Below are positions 22,098 to 26,530 of a stretch of 26,530 nucleotides of DNA, piece by piece. The stretch covers positions 1 through 26,530 of the forward strand of contig JASHTQ010000082.1 in the NCBI GenBank assembly GCA_030040475.1, written 5' to 3'. The translations under genes and the position numbers were made by a program. Source of the DNA: Streptosporangiaceae bacterium. Its GTDB lineage: Bacteria > Actinomycetota > Actinomycetes > Streptosporangiales > Streptosporangiaceae. The notes below the pieces were generated by a model, which saw only the letters and a list, made by a program, of their open reading frames with translations, was not told the DNA's origin and made no database searches. The first letter of the stretch is position 1, and each line of letters opens with the position of its first letter.

Positions 22098-22157
22098 GGA
22101 AACTCGCCTCACTTCGCAGTGCCCACCCCGTGCACCGGATCCACCGCATAGCCCGGG

Positions 22158-23193
22158 TCAACCACGGTAAGCGCCTTTTCCGTAGGCGAGGCGGTGAGCG
22201 AATCTGCTGAGCCCGGGAATGACCGGCCGGCGGCGGCGGAATGCCTGAACGACGCAGAAGACCAAGGTCGCGATCGGCGGGAGGGCGCAGGCGATCGCCG
22301 AGGCGACCAGAACCTCGAACAGCGTGGAATTTCCGGCACGGGTATGGATATGGGCAGAATAAATAGTCAGGGATATCGGTTTCTGCGACCTGGCTGAGGG
22401 CCTGCACCGCCGCGATGACCCGAGACGGGTCGGGATCGGCTAGCCACGCGGCCAGCTCATCGACCGCGCCGATGCGCAGTCTGGGATAGCGGCTGTTCAG
22501 GCCCTCCGCCAGTGCCTCCGGCAGCCGCGCCGCGGCGACCACGCGCCCGGCCGGGCTGCGGGCCAGGACGAGAGCGGCGCCCTCGCCGCCAAACAACCAT
22601 TGCTGCGGAGTCTGCTGCGCGCCAGCCTGCCGGACGTGCCGATAGGCGTAGCCGTAGGCGTCGGTCAGGCTGATCAGCCCGTCGGCATCGGCCGCGCCGG
22701 TTCGCACGCCTTCGATCAGCCCGGTGGTGAATACCGATCCGGTCGGCCTTGCGCCATCGACCGGTCGGCCCTCATAGGAGTATTCGAAGCTCCGCGACGC
22801 CGTCAGGACCGACCGTCCCTGTCCTTGCGGCGCCAGTTGGCGCTCTAGGTCGCTATCTCCCTTGCCCAGCTCATTGAATGCGCCGCTGAAACAGCAGTCC
22901 AGGATCAGTACCATCCGCCGGGCCGCGCATTCCTCCATCTGCTCCCATACCTGGCTGGCCCGTATCGCCGTAGCCGCGGGCTGATTCATGACCGTATCGG
23001 TCGCCGCGAAGTACAGCCGCCCCCGCCGATCCTGGATGCCATGGCAGGACAGATAAACCAGGGCCGTATCGGCGGTACCCCTGGCGGACAAGAACGTGGC
23101 GATCGCCCGCCGGATTGTGCCTTCGGTCTGGTCGATTACCTGTGTAACGGTAAAGCCTCCGATCCCCGGGTCACCGAGTACGTCGGCAAAGTC
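22158..23193 (-). pseudogene. Caspase-like peptidase (C14) with membrane anchor, 5'-truncated and frameshifted
   Basis: A bacterial caspase-like cysteine protease read on the minus strand. The p20-type domain starts abruptly at DFADVLGDPGIGGF (near 23193) and continues through VYLSCHG, with the catalytic His, and LILDCCFSGAF, with the catalytic Cys. About 40 N-terminal residues and the start codon are missing. After a helical linker ending VQALSQVAETD (near 22370) the frame breaks. The next frame carries a strong membrane helix (LFEVLVASAIACALPP onward), then RRRR, ending at 22158. In the anchor segment this second frame has high third-position GC while the first does not, so a one-base shift is likely. 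Family members act in programmed death and antiviral defence. It is probably inactive now. Codons such as tat, cat and ata are commoner than in nearby genes, suggesting transfer. Confidence 0.7.
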
Positions 23194-23202
23194 GGCGGCG
23201 GC

Positions 23203-23605
23203 CGCCCGGTGTGCGCGCGGGCCAGCCGCACCGCGGTCCCGACCACCTCGCTGCCCGAGTTGGAGAACCGGACGAGCTCGATCCCCGGCACCGCCTCGGT
23301 GACCTTGCGCGCCGCCTCGATCTCCAGCTCGTACGGCACCCCGAAGCAGGTGCCGAGCTCGCTGACCGCGCCGATCACGGCCGACGTCACCGCCGGTGCC
23401 CGAGGATCATCGGCCCGAGCCCCAGCAGGTAGTCGACGTACTCGTGCCCGTCGCAGCCGCGACCCGGACCCCTGCGCCATGAACGGCGGATACGGACTCC
23501 AGCCGAACTTCACCGTCCGAGCGCTGCTCCCCGCGCCGCCCGGGATGTAGCGGCTCGCCTCGGCGAACAGCTTGCCGGAACCCCGCGCCCAGTCCCGGTA
23601 CCGCT
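23203..23605 (-). pseudogene. Fragment of a class III aminotransferase (glutamate-1-semialdehyde aminomutase-like)
   Basis: Minus-strand remnant of about 130 residues. LFAEASRYIPGG, then SGSR, opens the family's N terminus. A frame change then gives CDGHEYVDYLLGLGPMILGH, and a second change returns to PAVTSAVIGAV and VRFSNSGSEVVGTAVRLARAHTGR, where the PLP-phosphate site normally follows. The gaps fall near 23455 and 23400. The match stops dead at about 23203, where the caspase-like sequence begins in another frame. The PLP-binding lysine region is absent. It is non-functional and marks a rearrangement breakpoint. Confidence 0.75.
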
Positions 23606-23799
23606 GCTCAGAGCCTTGCCCGTCCAAGTCCGGCCGCTCCCGTCTGTATCTGCCGCACGCAATTCCGCCAGGGACGATACCCAGCATGCTGCACATATTC
23701 AACACTAAGAACGAAAGCGGACCCGAACGAACGGGCGTGCTCGCCCCGGTCACGCTGGATCGGCCCCCGGCGTTACCGTTACTCGGGTACGGTGCCTTC

Positions 23800-25605
23800 A
23801 TGGCCAAGCGAGGCCGACACCCGCGCAATCGCAGGAAACAGCCGGGGCGGCAAAGGCACCCGCGTCAGGTCCGCGCCGAGCGCCAGTACCGGCGGGGCGA
23901 GGATGACCTGCTTGCCAACGTCCGCCGGATGCTCGCCGCCGGCGAGCCCCTGGATTTTCTCGCCTACGTGAGCACCCTGCTCGCCGCCATCGACCCTCGC
24001 GGGCAGAATCCGTTCGAGCGCGGCCGGGCCGGCGGCCCGGACAGCGTCACGCTGCCCATGCTCATCGAGTCCTTCGCCGAGCACGAACTGCCTGAGACCA
24101 CGGCGCTGCTCGCCGCGCTGGCCGAACTCGGCCCGGATGAGCTGTCCCGCGCCCGTGCCCGGCTCGCGCTCGCCGGCCGGCCGCATCCGCTGCCCGACTG
24201 GCTCGCCGGCCTCGGCGCGGCCCGCGTCTACCGCGCGGTGCAGTGCACGCATGTGCTCGGCGATGGAGACAGCGTGATGCTCGCTGCCCGGCTGCCGGGC
24301 CAGGAGTTGACCATGGTCATCTACATCGACCACAACCTCGGCACGCTGGTGAAGGATGCGTTCCCGCTGCCCGAACCGCTCGACGGGGTGGTCGGGGACA
24401 TGCGGAAGGCGATCGATGATCCCGATGCGGCGTTCGCGGACATCGATCTCGCCGATGCACGAGCCAAGGTGGCCCCCGCGATCGAGCTTGGCGCGATCAC
24501 GTTCCCGCCGATGGAGTCGGATACCTGGCCAGTCTCCCGGCCGCTGGCCGAGTGGCTGCTGCGGTTGATGCCCGAGGGCGGTACCGGATACGTCCGGCCG
24601 AAATGGACCAAGGCCGCGAAGAAGAAGCTCGCGAACCGGTTCTTCGGCTCGCAGTTCGGCCGCCCGCTGGACGACGCCGATCACCGGGACCTGCTGGATC
24701 AGTTCCTGTGGTTCGGCACCGATTACGGGCCGGGCGACCCGATGCGGTGGAGCCCGGTCGTGGTCGAGATCCTCCTGGACGACTGGATCCCGCGCAAGAT
24801 CGTGGCCGACCCGGCGCAGCTGAGCAAGGCGCCGACGCTGATGCGCGCGTACATCAGGTTCTGCCACGCCGAGCGCGGAATCCGGCCCTCCCTGACCGAG
24901 GACACGCTCGCCGCGGTCGACCAGTGGGAGCCGGAGTATCAGCGGGTCATCCGGTCACCAAGGCCGCAGGGCCCGATGGCGCTGCTCGCCGCGATGGGCG
25001 CGCTAGGCGACGACGAGCCGTGGCTGGACGAGCCGTTCGACGCCGGGCAGCACCTCCTCGACGGGCTGGCCGAGGAGGTCGGCGGGACGGGCGCGCTCGA
25101 CTCGCTAGATGACGCGCCGCTGCCGGATGAGGACTTCGGCTGGGACGAGGTTCCGGCCGATGTCCGCGACCGAGTCGGGCTGGTGCTCGCCGCCTGCGAT
25201 CGCTGCTGCGATGACCTTTTCGGCGCCGAGTACCGGACGGCGTGCCGGAGGCTGCTGGCCCGCGCCGTGCCGGGCCTGCACGAGATGCTCGGCGGGCAGG
25301 CCAGCCCCGATGTCATAGCGGCCGCAGCGTGCTGGGTGATCGGCAAGGGCAACAAGCGCTTCGGCCAGCGGGCCGGCGAGCTGCGGATCAAGGACCTGAT
25401 GAGCCACTTCGGCCTGGGCCAGTCGAGCGTCTCCGAACGCGGCTACCAGATCATGGCCGCGGCCGGGATCCAGCCCGCAGAGGTCTACCCGGGAGTGCGC
25501 CTCGGCTCGCCCGACCTGCTGGTATCCGCCCGCCGGCAGCAGATCATCGAGCTGCGCGACCGCCACCGCGCCGCGCCAGGCGGATCGCCGGCCGCCGGCG
25601 CATAG
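23800..25605 (+). CDS. Large DUF6398-like protein with cyclin/HTH-type C-terminal domain
   Basis: A 601-residue protein of unknown function. A very basic start (KRGRHPRNRRKQ) is followed by a helical N region (DLLANVRRMLAAGEPLDFLAYV, then LLAAIDPRGQNPF). The middle part is acidic and mixed alpha/beta. The last part (about 455-575) resembles the DUF6398 cyclin-like repeat: DVIAAAACWVIGKGNKRFG, LRIKDLMSHFGLGQSSVSERG, the latter like a DNA-reading helix-turn-helix. The family name is from memory and is moderately sure. ATG 23800 is preferred to the in-frame 23572 because the 76 extra residues overlap the aminomutase fragment and look like shadow sequence. It lies 19 bp upstream of the GNAT gene. 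A role in nucleic-acid binding is a guess. Confidence 0.75.
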   Translation: MAKRGRHPRNRRKQPGRQRHPRQVRAERQYRRGEDDLLANVRRMLAAGEPLDFLAYVSTLLAAIDPRGQNPFERGRAGGPDSVTLPMLIESFAEHELPETTALLAALAELGPDELSRARARLALAGRPHPLPDWLAGLGAARVYRAVQCTHVLGDGDSVMLAARLPGQELTMVIYIDHNLGTLVKDAFPLPEPLDGVVGDMRKAIDDPDAAFADIDLADARAKVAPAIELGAITFPPMESDTWPVSRPLAEWLLRLMPEGGTGYVRPKWTKAAKKKLANRFFGSQFGRPLDDADHRDLLDQFLWFGTDYGPGDPMRWSPVVVEILLDDWIPRKIVADPAQLSKAPTLMRAYIRFCHAERGIRPSLTEDTLAAVDQWEPEYQRVIRSPRPQGPMALLAAMGALGDDEPWLDEPFDAGQHLLDGLAEEVGGTGALDSLDDAPLPDEDFGWDEVPADVRDRVGLVLAACDRCCDDLFGAEYRTACRRLLARAVPGLHEMLGGQASPDVIAAAACWVIGKGNKRFGQRAGELRIKDLMSHFGLGQSSVSERGYQIMAAAGIQPAEVYPGVRLGSPDLLVSARRQQIIELRDRHRAAPGGSPAAGA

Positions 25606-25623
25606 CCGGCGCCGGGTGCCGCG

Positions 25624-26199
25624 ATGAACCTCACGATCAGCCCGCTCACCCTGGAGCACTGGCCCGCGCTGGCGGATCTGTTCGGCCCGGCCGGGGCCTC
25701 GAACGGGTGCTGGTGCATGTACTGGCGGATCGGCCCCCGCTACAGCCGTCGGCCGCGCGAGGACAACAAGGCCGACCTCAGGCGGCTCGCCGCCTCCGGG
25801 CAGCCGCCGGGCCTGCTCGCGTTCGACGGACCCGTCCCCGTCGGCTGGTGCGAGCTCGCCCCGCGCGCCGACCTGGGCTGGCTGGCGCACGCCCGCCACC
25901 TCCAGCCACCCGATGACGTGCCGGTCTGGTCAGTGCCCTGCTTCTACATCCGCCGCACGCACCGCGGCCAGGGCGTCATGGACGCGCTGATCCATGCCGC
26001 CGTCGCCGCCGCGGCCGCGTCCGGCGCCCCGGCCCTCGAGGCCTACCCGGTCGACACCGAGGTGCCGGGACACACCGGCAACCTGTTCCCCGGCACGGCG
26101 TCGGCCTTCGCCCGCCACGGCTTCCAGGTCGTCGCGCGGCGCAAGCCAGACCGCCCGGTCATGCGGCGCACCCTCAGCCCGCAAAGCCCGGGGCGGTAA
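25624..26199 (+). CDS. GNAT-family N-acetyltransferase
   Basis: A 191-residue GNAT protein that would transfer an acetyl group from acetyl-CoA to an amine. The subfamily signature CWCMYWR (about 36-42) is followed by PVGWCELAPR (strand beta4) and the acetyl-CoA loop RRTHRGQGVMDALI (about 116-129). The C-terminal strand region EAYPVDTEVPGH, with GTASAFARHGFQVVARR, completes the fold. The close spacing (18 bp) to the DUF6398-like gene suggests one transcript. The substrate cannot be told; small-molecule or antibiotic acetylation is possible. The protein looks complete. Confidence 0.88.
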   Translation: MNLTISPLTLEHWPALADLFGPAGASNGCWCMYWRIGPRYSRRPREDNKADLRRLAASGQPPGLLAFDGPVPVGWCELAPRADLGWLAHARHLQPPDDVPVWSVPCFYIRRTHRGQGVMDALIHAAVAAAAASGAPALEAYPVDTEVPGHTGNLFPGTASAFARHGFQVVARRKPDRPVMRRTLSPQSPGR

Positions 26200-26284
26200 C
26201 CACGCTCGCCCGCTCCGGGCCATCGTGCCCTCGCTCGACGCGTCTTCGACATCCTCGCCCGCAACGACGTGCCAGGATGACGAG

Positions 26285-26530
26285 ATGGCTGAGACGCAGC
26301 GGCGACCCGTGCCACGCAATGATTCCGGCGAGCTGGATACGGCGCTGGCATTCCTCAACTTCAACCGCGAGTGTGTGCTGAAGAAGACCGACGGGCTCGA
26401 CGACGAGCAACTTCGCCGCGTGCTGGTTGGCACGGGAACGAACCTGCTCGGCCTGGTGCGTCATCTCGCCGCGGCCGAACGCTACTGGTTCGGCCTCCAC
26501 CTCACCGGCGTCAAGCGTGGGCATCGCGGC
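26285..26530 (+). CDS. DinB/DUF664-family protein, partial at window end
   Basis: The first 82 residues of a protein running off the window. The pattern (ELDTALAFLNFNRECVLKKTDGLDDEQLRR, in two parts, then NLLGLVRHLAAAERYWF) is that of the DinB/DUF664 four-helix bundles, with the His of VRHL as the first likely metal ligand. These proteins are thought to be metal-dependent enzymes, some using mycothiol or bacillithiol as a cofactor; the function of DUF664 members is mostly unknown. ATG 26285 has a nearby GACGAG but no strong ribosome site. Confidence 0.8.
   Translation, partial: MAETQRRPVPRNDSGELDTALAFLNFNRECVLKKTDGLDDEQLRRVLVGTGTNLLGLVRHLAAAERYWFGLHLTGVKRGHRG

Larger units (their letters stand above)
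21699..22157. other. Non-coding stretch with repeats and hairpins
   Basis: No gene is supported in these 459 bases once the caspase-like gene is read in its membrane-anchor frame, which ends at 22158. The stretch holds a 16-bp direct repeat, a 21-bp imperfect direct repeat pair and a 10-bp GC hairpin. A minus-strand open frame through it has shadow-like composition. Confidence 0.5.

Noticed and set aside
21907..22157. C-terminal extension of the caspase-like ORF to 21907
   Set aside because: After about 22370 this frame has low third-position GC and Pro/Arg-rich shadow composition. The neighbouring frame encodes a membrane helix and ends before a terminator.

Overview
The window is about 70% GC. 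It has GTG starts, strong purine-rich ribosome sites and families typical of actinomycetes: a BldC/MerR-like DNA-binding protein, a CGNR zinc-finger regulator, a remnant of an F420-type PPOX protein, a DinB/DUF664 protein and a CoxLMS-type hydroxylase. It is most likely chromosomal DNA of a soil actinobacterium. No RNA genes, CRISPR arrays or intact insertion sequences were seen.

Positions 1-660 hold a small membrane protein and a structured intergenic stretch. Positions 660-14,700 look like one catabolic island for a CoA-thioester substrate. It contains a Nudix hydrolase of CoA-pyrophosphatase type and an enoyl-CoA hydratase-like protein (both -), two tandem, unusual carboxyltransferase-fold genes (+), a TetR regulator (-), a second enoyl-CoA hydratase with a two-domain VOC protein (+), a three-subunit molybdenum hydroxylase (CoxL/S/M type, -), and an MFS transporter with a quinone-reductase-like enzyme and a very small HAD phosphatase (+). 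Three divergent intergenic regions carry probable control sites. A palindrome in front of the TetR gene shares its core with a site over the putative -35 box of the carboxyltransferase operon, so one regulator may control the island. The likely logic is uptake or efflux (MFS), oxidation (Mo hydroxylase, reductase), beta-oxidation-like chemistry (hydratases), a carboxylation or decarboxylation step (carboxyltransferase pair), and CoA housekeeping (Nudix). The substrate cannot be read from sequence.

Positions 14,700-17,580 hold the most unusual gene: an 873-residue fusion of a P-loop NTPase and a Hanks-type Ser/Thr kinase, joined by a repeat-encoded linker. The kinase has DFN in place of DFG and an insertion before its catalytic loop. 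It stands alone between hairpins, as a signalling or defence-like module would.

Positions 17,570-21,700 are a patchwork of single genes: tartrate/malate-type dehydrogenase, YrdC/YciO-family protein, a 37-codon PPOX remnant, a CPBP intramembrane protease, a BldC-like regulator with a small Cys-rich protein, and a CGNR regulator. Positions 21,700-23,800 are decayed: a caspase-like peptidase gene that lost its 5' end and has a frameshift before its membrane anchor, joined to a frameshifted aminomutase fragment. The window closes with a large DUF6398-like protein, a GNAT acetyltransferase and a DinB-like gene that runs off the end.
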